DNA of 64,000 bases, from assembly GCF_016862075.1 (NCBI RefSeq), contig NZ_BOMG01000117.1:1-64000 (forward strand), given 5' to 3'. Made by a program: the position numbers and the translations under genes. Each line of letters opens with the position of its first letter. Position 1 is the first letter of the stretch. This stretch comes from Actinoplanes couchii (lineage in GTDB: Bacteria > Actinomycetota > Actinomycetes > Mycobacteriales > Micromonosporaceae). Positions 1-7,888 of the stretch are shown here, one piece after another. The notes below the pieces were generated by a model that made no database searches, was not told the origin of the DNA, and saw only the letters and a list, made by a program, of their open reading frames with translations.

Positions 1-101
1 CCGGCACACGCAGCGGCAGAACGCCCGGAACACCCAGGATCGCATAGGAAAACCGAGACGCTGCCCGGGCACTCTGGCGCAAGACGAGCACCCGGACCAA
101 T

Positions 102-707
102 GTGGCGGAGCCATTACGAGTAGTCCTGCAACGGATGGCGCCGGACATCGAACGTTGCATGTACTGCAGGGACAGCTTCGGTACCGACATCGACCACCAT
201 GAGCCGATCGTTCGGAATGCGCTGCGAACCTTCGATTGGAACAATCATCTCCTTGCCTGCTCCCATTGCAACAGTCATCACAAACGAGAAGCCTTTCCCG
301 TGGACGAACACGGAAATTCGCTACTGATCGACCCGTCTTCGGAGGATCCGTTCGAACACTTGCTGCTCGCCTTGTCGATGGGGGAGTACGTGCCTTTGAC
401 TGAAAAGGGCCGGGCAACCATCACCGTGTTCGGTCTCAATCGCTTTCCTCTGGCGCGAGCGCGTCAGCAAGCGTATCGAGTGGTGGTCCTGTGCCTACGG
501 CAATGGCGACGGGAAATCCTCGAACAGTCCACGAACCTTGCCGACGCGATGCTTCACACCATCCGGGAACAGCCGTGCGCCGACGTCTGCCAAGCGATGC
601 TTCGACAGGTCGAACAGCCAGGAGCTGCCATCGTCTTCGCTGACGCACCTGACATCGTCGATCTGTTGCGCGATCAGACCGTACGCCGAGCACTTCTCCT
701 GAGCTGA
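102..707 (+). CDS. HNH endonuclease, PtuB/TIGR02646-like
   Basis: The 201-residue protein has two CxxC zinc knuckles (C19/C22 and C53/C56) flanking an acidic-His motif (IDHHEP, residues 30-35), then a W-N-x-L-L-A-C-x-x-C-N block and a LLIDPSxxDPxxHL block. This order matches the HNH nucleases that partner ATPases in Septu (PtuB) and some retron systems. No ATPase is visible; a partner would lie upstream, outside the window. The frame is open only from base 48, and GTG at 102 is the first usable start, without a clear Shine-Dalgarno. Base composition is visibly AT-richer than the neighbours, a sign of recent acquisition. The nuclease family is fairly sure; the defence role is inference. Confidence 0.75.
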   Translation: MAEPLRVVLQRMAPDIERCMYCRDSFGTDIDHHEPIVRNALRTFDWNNHLLACSHCNSHHKREAFPVDEHGNSLLIDPSSEDPFEHLLLALSMGEYVPLTEKGRATITVFGLNRFPLARARQQAYRVVVLCLRQWRREILEQSTNLADAMLHTIREQPCADVCQAMLRQVEQPGAAIVFADAPDIVDLLRDQTVRRALLLS

Positions 708-757
708 CTCAGCCCGCGTTGGCTGACCGGGGACGGATCAGACCGGCGACGTCGAGC

Positions 758-1645
758 TTACGGGCGTTCGTCGGGTTCGGTGTCGGTGGTGGCCAGGTCG
801 CGGAAGTGGCCTGTCGTGCTCGTCGCGGTGAGGGCGGCTGCGAACAGCAGCAGCTGGTTCACCGCGTTGAGCAGGACCAGCAGGCCGACCGACCCGGCGA
901 CCAGCTGGTAGACCGGGTTGGCCTCGGCGGCCTGGACGTACCGGCTGCCCAGCGTCTTGAGCAGTTCGATGGCGACACCGGCCGCCAGCGCCGGGCCGAG
1001 CAGGCGCCGCCACGACATCCGGATCCGGGGCAGGCCGGTCAGCGCGCCGCAGGCCAGTGCGGTATTCACGCCGGTGCCGACGGCGAACCCGACCAGCTGG
1101 AGCAGAAATCCGGAGACCCCGGCGCCGGGGTCCGCGACCGCGGTGACCCGGCCGGCGGCGACCGTCGTCACGTAGGCGACCACCAGCGACGCCACCAGCA
1201 GCGCGCCCAGGCCGGCGAGCACACCGAGGTCGATGAGCACCCGCTTCGGCAGCCGGCCGGGGTATTCGTGCAGCTGCCAGATCCGGCGGATGGAGGAGCG
1301 GTAGGCGTCGATCCAGAACCAGCCGGTGACCGGCAGACCCACAAAGGCGATCACCCCCGCGGTGGTACGGGCGTCGCGCAGCGCCTGCACCTCCAGCCCG
1401 GTCATGTCCTGCCCCAGATAGCGCTGCACCGCCCCGAGCACCTGCGGGTCGCCCAGGAGGGAACCGAAGACGGCGAAGCCCATCAGCCAGGCGGCGAACG
1501 TACCGAAGAACGCGTAGTACGTCACCGCCGCGGCCAGTCTGCCGCCGTCGGCCTCGTCGTAGCGGATCCCGGCCCGCGCCACGTGATCGACCCACGCGAA
1601 GCGGTGCCGCAGCTCCCGCCAACGGGCCGTGATCCGCCCTGTCAC
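758..1645 (-). CDS. YihY/BrkB-family inner membrane protein
   Basis: The 295-residue protein has about six hydrophobic helices. It opens with the family's soluble amphipathic start, then an AAAVTYYAFFGTFAAWL helix, the feature typical of YihY/BrkB proteins (once misnamed RNase BN). Length is usual for the family. The biochemical role of the family is not settled; envelope transport or export has been proposed. The gene is monocistronic and followed on the same strand by nothing closely spaced. The C-terminal tail is short, polar and acidic. Confidence 0.8.
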   Translation of the reverse strand: MTGRITARWRELRHRFAWVDHVARAGIRYDEADGGRLAAAVTYYAFFGTFAAWLMGFAVFGSLLGDPQVLGAVQRYLGQDMTGLEVQALRDARTTAGVIAFVGLPVTGWFWIDAYRSSIRRIWQLHEYPGRLPKRVLIDLGVLAGLGALLVASLVVAYVTTVAAGRVTAVADPGAGVSGFLLQLVGFAVGTGVNTALACGALTGLPRIRMSWRRLLGPALAAGVAIELLKTLGSRYVQAAEANPVYQLVAGSVGLLVLLNAVNQLLLFAAALTATSTTGHFRDLATTDTEPDERP

Positions 1646-1699
1646 ATCGGGGTTTCTACCCGCCCCACCGGCAGGTCACGCGTACCGGCGGCTGCTGGT

Positions 1700-2155
1700 T
1701 CACAGGCCGAGCGCGGTCACGAAGGCCGAGAACGTCGGAGTCACCTGCCGCCACGAACACGGTCCCGGCCCGGTCCAGAAGTCACTCGCGACCACCCTCG
1801 GGTCCGCGGGGCCGGTCCGGTAGTCGAGTGCCACGGCCACGTCGTCGCCCGCTCGCTCGTTCACCGCGATGAGCACCGCCTTGTCGACATCCAGCCAGGG
1901 CAGCTCGACCGGTGCGGCCCGCTCGGTGCCTCGGGCCTGCCTGAAGAGCTGAGCTGTCAGGGCGTCGTCGGTGAGGAAGTCCAACGACTTCGACTCTCCC
2001 GCCATCGCGTGTAGGTCGGTGAGAAAGTGCAGTGGATCCTCGAACCACGGCATCACGCGGGCGAGAGCGACTTCGCCGGGGTGCTGCCATCTGCCCTCCT
2101 CGATGAGGCTCAGCAGCAGCGGCGGAACAGCAAGGCCACGGACCTGGCTCGTCAT
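1700..2155 (-). CDS. SUKH (SMI1/KNR4)-like protein
   Basis: The 151-residue soluble protein ends in a block running from a hydrophobic strand (VAVALDYR) through TGPADPRVV to WRQVTPTFSAFVTALGL. This resembles the C-terminal half of SMI1/KNR4 (SUKH) domains, which often act as immunity proteins against contact-dependent or polymorphic toxins. No toxin gene is visible beside it, so the immunity role is only inferred from the family. It is divergent from the membrane protein at 2203 across a 47-base gap that must hold both promoters. ATG start at 2155. Confidence 0.55.
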   Translation of the reverse strand: MTSQVRGLAVPPLLLSLIEEGRWQHPGEVALARVMPWFEDPLHFLTDLHAMAGESKSLDFLTDDALTAQLFRQARGTERAAPVELPWLDVDKAVLIAVNERAGDDVAVALDYRTGPADPRVVASDFWTGPGPCSWRQVTPTFSAFVTALGL

Positions 2156-2202
2156 ACGGCGTCTTCCCCTGTTTCGTTCGGCATCGAAGATTATGATCAG
2201 CT

Positions 2203-2904
2203 GTGCGCTCCGTGGTGCGGTCGGTCGGACTACTCGTGCTGTGGGTCGTCGTCTATGGGACGGCGGCTCTTCTTCTCCAGCTTGGCGGCTGGGGCATGTC
2301 GACGCTGCGGTACACCTGTCCCGATCTGTTCCTCGCCCTCTTCGGGGTTCCCCTCACCGGTTTTCTGCTTTTCCGGTTGCTGCGCCGGCTGGCCCGCCGC
2401 TGGGCGTTCCGCCGGTTCGCCGATGGCTCCGGCTGGCAGCGGGTCGATCCGGGGTGCCGGGACTGGCCGTGGGCCGGACCCGGGTTGCACCGGGACGACC
2501 CGGCCCGGTTCCGGGTGCGGGGCCGGGTGCTGGTCAGGTCGGCCTGGACATTCCGATCCGGAGACCGTCAAGTAACCGTCGGCGAGGTGACCGGGTTCGG
2601 CGGCATCCTGCGGGGCACTCTCGAACACGACTTCGGGCAGATCGTGTTCGTCCTGGTCACGTTGCCCGCACCGCTCGGTTCGATGGCGATGCGCAAGCCG
2701 TTCGAGTTCATCGGTGACCGTCATGGCTACACGTCGACCTTGAATGTCGCGTTCCTGAACGGCGAGATTCCTCCGTGGACGGTGCGCGGCGACGAGCTGT
2801 TCACCTTTCAGAGACTCCGAAGCGGTACCGATCCGAGCGGGATCCCGGCAGCCGTCCAGCGTGCTCTCCGCGTCGCGGAACTGTTGCCGGAACCTACCCG
2901 CTGA
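2203..2904 (+). CDS. Hypothetical two-helix membrane protein
   Basis: I do not recognise this 233-residue protein. Two hydrophobic helices (about residues 7-27 and 40-60) precede an Arg-rich stretch and a soluble domain of about 165 residues, which contains a beta-rich part (VRGRVLVRSAW) and a Trp/Phe-rich C-terminal part. The GTG at 2203 is chosen as the first start; GTG at 2212 or 2215 is possible and no strong ribosome site separates them. It is divergent from the SUKH-like gene and is followed by a perfect hairpin at 2955-2987. Confidence 0.6.
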   Translation: MRSVVRSVGLLVLWVVVYGTAALLLQLGGWGMSTLRYTCPDLFLALFGVPLTGFLLFRLLRRLARRWAFRRFADGSGWQRVDPGCRDWPWAGPGLHRDDPARFRVRGRVLVRSAWTFRSGDRQVTVGEVTGFGGILRGTLEHDFGQIVFVLVTLPAPLGSMAMRKPFEFIGDRHGYTSTLNVAFLNGEIPPWTVRGDELFTFQRLRSGTDPSGIPAAVQRALRVAELLPEPTR

Positions 2905-2954
2905 CCCGCCGGGCGCCGGGTGCCCATGATCGCTTTCAGGGCTGGGGCCGCTGA

Positions 2955-2987
2955 CGTCATCCATGGTCTGCGAAACCATGGATGACG
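2955..2987. terminator. Perfect 13-bp hairpin after 2904
   Basis: Arms CGTCATCCATGGT and ACCATGGATGACG pair perfectly around a 7-base loop. It lies 50 bases after the stop of the upstream gene and 85 bases before the operator region of the next. It has no T-tract, as is common for actinobacterial terminators. An operator role cannot be excluded. Confidence 0.5.
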
Positions 2988-3071
2988 CCGACATTCATCC
3001 GCCTGCCGTTTCCGGCCATGCTGGGGCGGTCTGGCCGGGCGGGGTGCCCGGCAGGTCACACCAGAACGAGG

Positions 3072-3124
3072 TTGCTTCGAGTTCGAAGCATGCTACTGTT
3101 CTCGAGTGCTTCGAGTTCGAAGCA
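3072..3124 (+). promoter_or_regulatory. Promoter with two dyad operators (copy 1)
   Basis: Two copies of TGCTTCGAGTTCGAAGCA lie at 3073-3090 and 3107-3124, starting exactly 34 bp apart. Each is a dyad of 8-bp arms round a 2-base centre. A candidate -35 (TTGCTT, 3072-3077) overlaps the first copy. A candidate -10 (TACTGT, 3094-3099) lies between the copies at 16-bp spacing. The second copy would cover the start point, a layout suited to repression. The same architecture recurs at 32955-33007 before the paralogous gene. The cognate regulator is unknown. Confidence 0.7.
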
Positions 3125-3143
3125 AACCTGATGGAGGTCGGTC

Positions 3144-4076
3144 ATGAAGGCAGTGCGTTTCCACGAGTACGGCGGCCCCGAGGTCCTGCGGGTCGAAGAC
3201 GTCGCGCAGCCGGTCCCCGGTTCCGGTGAGGTCCGGATCCGGGTGGCGGCGACGTCGTTCAACCCGGTCGAGGGCAACATCCGGTTCGGCCGCATGCAGG
3301 GCCCGATCCCGGTGGCTCTGCCGCACACCCCGGGCATCGACATCGCCGGCACGGTCGACGCCCTCGGCGACGGTGTCACCGGCTTCGCCGTCGGTGACCG
3401 GGTCATCGGTGCCCTGACGCTGACCGACGACGGCGCCGCCGCCGAGTACGTGATCGCCCCGGCCGCGTACCTGACCGCTGCGCCGGTGAGCGTCCCCCTC
3501 GAAGACGTGGCCGGCCTGCCCCTGGTCGGGCTCACCGCCTGGCAGGCCCTGTTCGAGCACGCCGCGGTGACGGCCGGCCAGCGGGTGCTGATCAACGGTG
3601 CGGGCGGCGTCGTCGGTTCCTACGCCGTGCAGCTGGCCAAGAACGCCGGCGCGTATGTCATCGCCACCACCGGCGCGCACAGCGCCGAGCAGGCGAAAAT
3701 TGCCGGCGCCGACGAGATCCACAGTGCGGGCCTGCCGGACCTGGCCGGGCCGGTCGACGTGGCGCTCAACTTCGCGGCGGTCGACCCGGAGCAGCTGGCC
3801 GCTACCGCCGGCCTGGTCCGCGACGGCGGCGTCGTCGTCAACACCACGATCTGGATGCCCGCGCCCGCCGACGAGGCCCGCGGTGTCCGCGGCATCAACC
3901 TCTTCTTCCACCCCGATGCCGATCAACTCGCCCGCATCGTCGCTCTGATCGACGCCGGCGTGCTGCGCCTCGGCCCGACCCGGCGGGTGCCACTGGCCGA
4001 CCTGGCGCGGGTCCACGCCGAAACCCTCGAGGGCCCGATCACGGGCAAGGTCGTCGTCGTGACCTCCGGCAACTGA
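3144..4076 (+). CDS. NADP-dependent quinone oxidoreductase-like (zinc-free MDR)
   Basis: The 310-residue protein is a medium-chain dehydrogenase/reductase of the quinone oxidoreductase branch. It has an N-terminal GroES-like fold and a Rossmann domain with the NADPH loop NGAGGVVGSYAVQLAK at about residues 151-166. The cysteines that bind catalytic zinc in alcohol dehydrogenases are absent, so reduction of a quinone or enone is the likely chemistry. A GGAGG site at 3133 fixes the ATG. The product closely resembles that of 33036, and both genes share the same promoter design. Downstream it is coupled to a SnoaL-like stub. Substrate is unknown; regulation by an electrophile-sensing repressor is inference. 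Confidence 0.85.
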   Translation: MKAVRFHEYGGPEVLRVEDVAQPVPGSGEVRIRVAATSFNPVEGNIRFGRMQGPIPVALPHTPGIDIAGTVDALGDGVTGFAVGDRVIGALTLTDDGAAAEYVIAPAAYLTAAPVSVPLEDVAGLPLVGLTAWQALFEHAAVTAGQRVLINGAGGVVGSYAVQLAKNAGAYVIATTGAHSAEQAKIAGADEIHSAGLPDLAGPVDVALNFAAVDPEQLAATAGLVRDGGVVVNTTIWMPAPADEARGVRGINLFFHPDADQLARIVALIDAGVLRLGPTRRVPLADLARVHAETLEGPITGKVVVVTSGN

Positions 4077-4117
4077 CGGACAGCCGAAACACCGATCACA
4101 TCCCCGAAAGGTTGATC

Positions 4118-4333
4118 ATGATTCGCTCGCCGCAGATCCGGTTCGTGAACCAGCAGTGGTCGGTCTCCGACGATGCGCGCTACGTCCACCTGCACGCCGA
4201 CGGCGACATGGTGGCGAAGACCGGCGCCCCGTACCGCAACAAGTATGTCTACCGGCTGACCTTCCGCGACGGCCGGATCGCTGCGATCGACGAATACGCG
4301 AACCCGGTCGCCTGGGTGAACCTGGGCCTCTGA
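4118..4333 (+). pseudogene. SnoaL/NTF2-like C-terminal fragment
   Basis: The 71-residue frame matches only the C-terminal half of nuclear-transport-factor-2/SnoaL-like proteins: a strand with VHLHADG, then GxPYRNKYVYRLTFRDGRI and the closing EYANPVAW. The full fold needs about 130 residues, so the N-terminal helices that cover the cone-shaped pocket are missing. A good ribosome site (GAAAGG) stands 6 bases before the ATG, so the frame may still be translated; a TTG at 4112 is an alternative start. The arrangement suggests an internal deletion that kept the old start. It follows the quinone oxidoreductase by 41 bases and is probably co-transcribed. Confidence 0.55.
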
Positions 4334-4362
4334 CCGCCGATGGCGCCGCGGCCGGAACCGTC

Positions 4363-5043
4363 CTACTGCAGGCGGGTGTCCAGGCGCAGGGTGGATCTGG
4401 TGGGAATCAGGTCGATGGTTGCGGTCTTCTCGCGGCCCTCGATGCGGACGTAGCAGTGCTGGGCGATCGGCCGGCCGGTCGGGACGAGGGCGACCTGGGG
4501 GAGTTCCTCGCATCGGAGGTCGCTGAAGCGTGGGGTGCGGAATCGGTCGGCCACCGCGGTCAGTATGCCGGTGCGGGTCACCACGTTCTGGGCCGTGTCG
4601 GCGTCCCAGGAGAAGGTGAGGCCGCTGCTGGGCTTGGCGTTCACCTCGTACGTCACGGTGTTCTTCTCGTAGGTGACCGTGCAGGAGAACGTCGCCGCCG
4701 AGCCGCCGGTGAATCTGCCGGGCAGGTCGCAGGAGCTCTTCGTGGGCTTCGCCGTGCCGGCCGACTCCAGTACCCAGGATTCGAGTTCGTGCCGGATCTG
4801 CAGTTCCGGGTTCGGGTCGGTGAGTTCGTTCGGTGGCTGCCACGTCGGTGCCGGGGCGGACGGGGTGGTGCTCGCGGCGGGGACCGGGGTGCCGAGCCCG
4901 GCCAGATCGTCACGGCTGGTGATCTTGGTGATCCACTGGAACAGGCCGCACAATGCCACGACGACGACGATCACGCCGATCAGTACGAATACCGGCTTCT
5001 TCGTACCGGACGGTGGCTTCGGTGCGGCGGTGGGTTGCGTCAT
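4363..5043 (-). CDS. Membrane-anchored DUF4333-like protein
   Basis: The 226-residue protein has a short cytoplasmic Pro/Lys tail, one helix (VFVLIGVIVVVVALCGLF), a Pro/Ser/Thr linker and an exported domain. Part of that domain (a Cys, then about 15 residues to FSCTVTYEKNTVTYEV) resembles DUF4333, where two cysteines form a disulfide. The start was moved from an upstream in-frame ATG at 5124 to the ATG at 5043, because the upstream 27 residues are polar and unlike a signal anchor. Function is unknown. It converges with the SnoaL stub and is divergent from the 5181 peptide. Confidence 0.6.
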   Translation of the reverse strand: MTQPTAAPKPPSGTKKPVFVLIGVIVVVVALCGLFQWITKITSRDDLAGLGTPVPAASTTPSAPAPTWQPPNELTDPNPELQIRHELESWVLESAGTAKPTKSSCDLPGRFTGGSAATFSCTVTYEKNTVTYEVNAKPSSGLTFSWDADTAQNVVTRTGILTAVADRFRTPRFSDLRCEELPQVALVPTGRPIAQHCYVRIEGREKTATIDLIPTRSTLRLDTRLQ

Positions 5044-5180
5044 GATCAGCGACCGTAGCCGCAGGTGGGCGGGTCTGCAGCGGTCGTGTGACGCACTGTC
5101 CCCGTTCAGCCCCGTATGCGCCATACCGATGCCGTGGCGCTCGAGTGGAGGAAGCCGGGCAGGGCGGTTACCGTCGGATC

Positions 5181-5246
5181 ATGATCATTTCGCTGGCCGA
5201 GGGAACCGCCCTCATCGCCTACGTCGTCGTCCTCGCCGGAATCTGA
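5181..5246 (+). CDS. 21-residue hydrophobic leader peptide
   Basis: A short frame encodes MIISLAEGTALIAYVVVLAGI, a single hydrophobic segment. Its TGA overlaps the ATG of the next gene (TGATG at 5244-5248), the classic layout for translational coupling. The downstream gene has no convincing ribosome site of its own, since its upstream bases lie within this frame. It could be a small membrane protein or a translation-coupling leader. Coding status rests only on this geometry and on the hydrophobic composition. Confidence 0.4.
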   Translation: MIISLAEGTALIAYVVVLAGI

Positions 5247-6280
5247 TGCGGACGCGACGACTTCTTCACCTCGATCTCGTACGGTCGGAGAAGGCCGGCG
5301 TCCATCTGACGACGTTCGTCGTCTCCGCCGTCTCGACCATCCTGGTGACCCGGGCCTATCTGGCGTTGACCGGATATCCGCAGATCGGCGGCGACAGCGG
5401 CCTGCACATCGCCCACGTGCTGCCCGGTGGTCTGCTGATGGCGGCGGGGCTGGTGATCGGGTTCGCCTACATCGGCCGCGGTCCCCGGCCGGTCGCCGCC
5501 CTGCTGGGCGGGGTGGGATTCGGGCTGTTCATCGACGAGGTCGGCAAGTTCGTCACCGCCGACAACGATTACTTCTTCGAACCGGCCGCGGCCATCATGT
5601 ACATCATATTTGTCTGTCTGGTGGTGGGTGCCAACGTCTGGCGCCGCCGACGCCCGCTGACCGACGAGGAGAAGGTCGCCAACGCCGCCCATGTGCTCGT
5701 CGACGGGCTGGCGGGCCGGCTGCCCGCCAACCGCCGCCGGGAGGTCCTGCGCACTCTGGAGTCCCTCGGTGACGCCCGCGGTGCCCGGCAACTCCACGAT
5801 TTGCTCACGACACTCGAGCCACGGACGTCACCGCTCCCGCAACGCCTGGAATTGCTCTGGCACCGGATCGCGGAGGCCTTCACACGGTTGGCGGCATCCC
5901 GGTTCGCGGCGGCGGTCGTGGGCGCGCTGCTCGTACTGCAGGCGGTCGGAGCCGTGCTGGTGGTCGTCGTACTGTGGCGTGCGAATGGCTCCTCTGCCCC
6001 GGTCATGGCGGGAACCGCGACGGGCACGGTCATCTCCCTGGCCCTCGCCGCCATGGCGTGGTGGCGGTGGCGCATCGGTGATCGCCGCGGCGCGGTGGAG
6101 TGGTTGCAGCGCTCCGCGCTGGCCAGCCTGCTGATCACTCAGGTGTTCCAGTTCGCCGCCTCGCAGTTCGCCGCCGTCGTCGGTCTGTTCGTCGACCTGC
6201 TGCTGCTCGGAGTCGTCGGTGGAGGGCTCCGGGCCCACGACACCGGCCGGGCCTCCGGCGATCAGGTGCGGTCGCCCTGA
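5246..6280 (+). CDS. Hypothetical polytopic membrane protein
   Basis: The 344-residue protein has four N-terminal helices (about residues 21-125), a charged cytoplasmic region of about 100 residues (RRRRPLTDEEK onward) and four C-terminal helices. Helix three carries GFGLFIDEVGKFV, where an acidic pair and a Lys sit in the membrane, as in uncharacterised actinobacterial integral membrane proteins. I do not recognise a function. Start is the ATG overlapping the stop of the 21-residue frame; an open upstream frame exists but is antisense to the gene at 4363. It converges on the esterase at 6303. Confidence 0.6.
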   Translation: MRTRRLLHLDLVRSEKAGVHLTTFVVSAVSTILVTRAYLALTGYPQIGGDSGLHIAHVLPGGLLMAAGLVIGFAYIGRGPRPVAALLGGVGFGLFIDEVGKFVTADNDYFFEPAAAIMYIIFVCLVVGANVWRRRRPLTDEEKVANAAHVLVDGLAGRLPANRRREVLRTLESLGDARGARQLHDLLTTLEPRTSPLPQRLELLWHRIAEAFTRLAASRFAAAVVGALLVLQAVGAVLVVVVLWRANGSSAPVMAGTATGTVISLALAAMAWWRWRIGDRRGAVEWLQRSALASLLITQVFQFAASQFAAVVGLFVDLLLLGVVGGGLRAHDTGRASGDQVRSP

Positions 6281-6302
6281 CCGGCGGAAGCCCGCCTGCT
6301 GG

Positions 6303-7610
6303 TCAGCGGGCGGTGCAGGTGGCGCCGGCCGGGCCGGTGCCGGTGCCCTGGAAGTCGAACTGTGTGGTGCCGCCGGCGGCGACGGTGCCGTTGTAGCTCA
6401 CATTCGTGAAGCTCACCGTTCCGGTGGTGCCGTTGCCGGTCGCGCTCCACGCGTTGGTGACGGCCGAGCCGGCCGGCAGGGTGGTGCCCACGGTCCAGCC
6501 GTTGATCGCCGCTGTGCCGGCGGTGACCGTGACAGTGGCGACGTAGCCGCCGTTCCACGAGTTCAGCGAGATCGAGGCGGTGCAGCCGCCCGGAACCGGT
6601 GAGGTCGACGGCGACGGGGACGGCGACGAAGGCGACGGCGACGGCGAGCCGGTGGTCGTGTCCAGGCCGAAGAAGCTGATCACCATCTTGGCCTGGCCGG
6701 ACAGCGGCAGCGAGTGACCGACACCGGCGAGACTGATCGCCTGGACCGGTGGCTGCCCGGACGTGTTGCCGTACCAGGTGCGGGTCCAGCCGGACTGCGG
6801 CGTGTCGGTTCGGACCGGTGTCTGGCTGACGCCGACCACGTCGGTCCACTGCTTGATCTCTTCGCCGAAGTTGTTGTAGTGCAGCGTGGTGTCGTCGGTG
6901 CCGTGCCACAACTGCATGCGCGGCCGGGTGCCGGAGTAGCCGGGATAGGAGTTGCGGACCGCGTCGCCCCATTGGGCCGGAACCTTGCTGACCTGCCCGT
7001 TCGCGCACGCGCTGTTCCATCCGGCCTGCTGGGTGGGGTCGGCGGGATTGCCCGCGCTCGCCTGGAAACAGGTGTCCGGCACACCCATGAACGCGGCCCC
7101 GCCGGCGAACACGTCCGGGTAGTCGGCGAGCAGCACATTGGTCATCATCGCGCCGGACGAGGCGCCGGTGACGAAGGTCCGCGAGGTGTCGGTGGTGTAC
7201 CGCTGCTGCACGTACCGCACCATCGAGGTGATGCCGGCCGGGTCGCTGTTGCCGTTGTGGGTCAGTGCGCCCGCCGAGGAGACGTCCCAGCAGTTGCCGG
7301 TACGCACGGTCGACGGGTAGATGACGATGAAGCCGTACTGGTCGGCCAGTGATTTGAACTCGGTGCCGGAGTAGAACGCCGGGCCGGAGCCGGTGCAGTA
7401 GTGCACGGCGACCAGCAGCGCCGGTCTGGTGGGCAGCCGGTCCGGGACGTACAGGTGCATCCGGAGACCGGTGGGATTGGTGCCGAACCCGGTGACCTCG
7501 GTCAATGCCGCCGCGGCGGCCGGTGACGCCGGGAGGAGCGTGGTGGTGGCCACCGCGCCGGCCAGAACCGCGGCGGCCGAGGCCAGCACCGCACGCCAGT
7601 GTCTTCTCAT
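6303..7610 (-). CDS. Secreted CE1/PHB-depolymerase-type esterase with CBM2
   Basis: The 435-residue precursor has a Sec signal peptide (AVLAGAVATTTLLPASPAAAAA), an alpha/beta-hydrolase domain, a Ser/Pro linker and a C-terminal family 2 carbohydrate-binding module from about residue 345. The nucleophile elbow is TGASSGAMM, with WHGTDDTTL and GVGHSLP supplying the likely Asp and His. This matches acetylxylan and feruloyl esterases or PHB-depolymerase-family esterases. The module keeps NGWTVG and NAWSATG but has SYNG where SWNG is usual, so one of three surface aromatics is Tyr. GAGAGG precedes the ATG. It probably removes acyl groups from xylan in plant biomass. Confidence 0.85.
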   Translation of the reverse strand: MRRHWRAVLASAAAVLAGAVATTTLLPASPAAAAALTEVTGFGTNPTGLRMHLYVPDRLPTRPALLVAVHYCTGSGPAFYSGTEFKSLADQYGFIVIYPSTVRTGNCWDVSSAGALTHNGNSDPAGITSMVRYVQQRYTTDTSRTFVTGASSGAMMTNVLLADYPDVFAGGAAFMGVPDTCFQASAGNPADPTQQAGWNSACANGQVSKVPAQWGDAVRNSYPGYSGTRPRMQLWHGTDDTTLHYNNFGEEIKQWTDVVGVSQTPVRTDTPQSGWTRTWYGNTSGQPPVQAISLAGVGHSLPLSGQAKMVISFFGLDTTTGSPSPSPSSPSPSPSTSPVPGGCTASISLNSWNGGYVATVTVTAGTAAINGWTVGTTLPAGSAVTNAWSATGNGTTGTVSFTNVSYNGTVAAGGTTQFDFQGTGTGPAGATCTAR

Positions 7611-7695
7611 GAACGGATCCTCTCGGGATACGGCCGGGGCGGCGGGCCCGTGATCGGGCAACGAGCGAAACATTACCGGTGGTTAGTCGGCAAGA

Positions 7696-7716
7696 ACAGC
7701 GATAGGTATTCGCTGT
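7696..7716. promoter_or_regulatory. Dyad upstream of the esterase gene
   Basis: ACAGCGA and TCGCTGT form perfect 7-bp arms around a 7-base centre, 86 bases before the esterase ATG, in the region shared with the divergent adaptor gene. It may be an operator. It does not match the CebR/CelR-type operator I would expect for cellulose control. Confidence 0.3.
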
Positions 7717-7888
7717 CCCTGACACTTCAGACGCGAATGTCGGCAGAAAAAACGCATTCAGCTGCGTAAATGCTAGTGGTGTCGGCCGATCGTCTTCCGG
7801 AAGTTCCGGAATTCCGCGCCGTCTTGTCGGGAAGCCGCGCGGCCCGGCCTAATCGGATGCTGACATCAGGCGGTCACAATCCGGCGCT

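Noticed and set aside
1..101. Possible end of an upstream gene
   Set aside because: Two forward frames are open here but neither gives recognisable sequence and no stop clearly marks a gene end; the stretch is too short to call.
719..2014. Long plus-strand ORF of 431 codons
   Set aside because: It is antisense to the BrkB-family gene, is Gly/Arg/Gln/His-rich with no fold-like pattern, and spans an intergenic region; a shadow of high-G+C coding.
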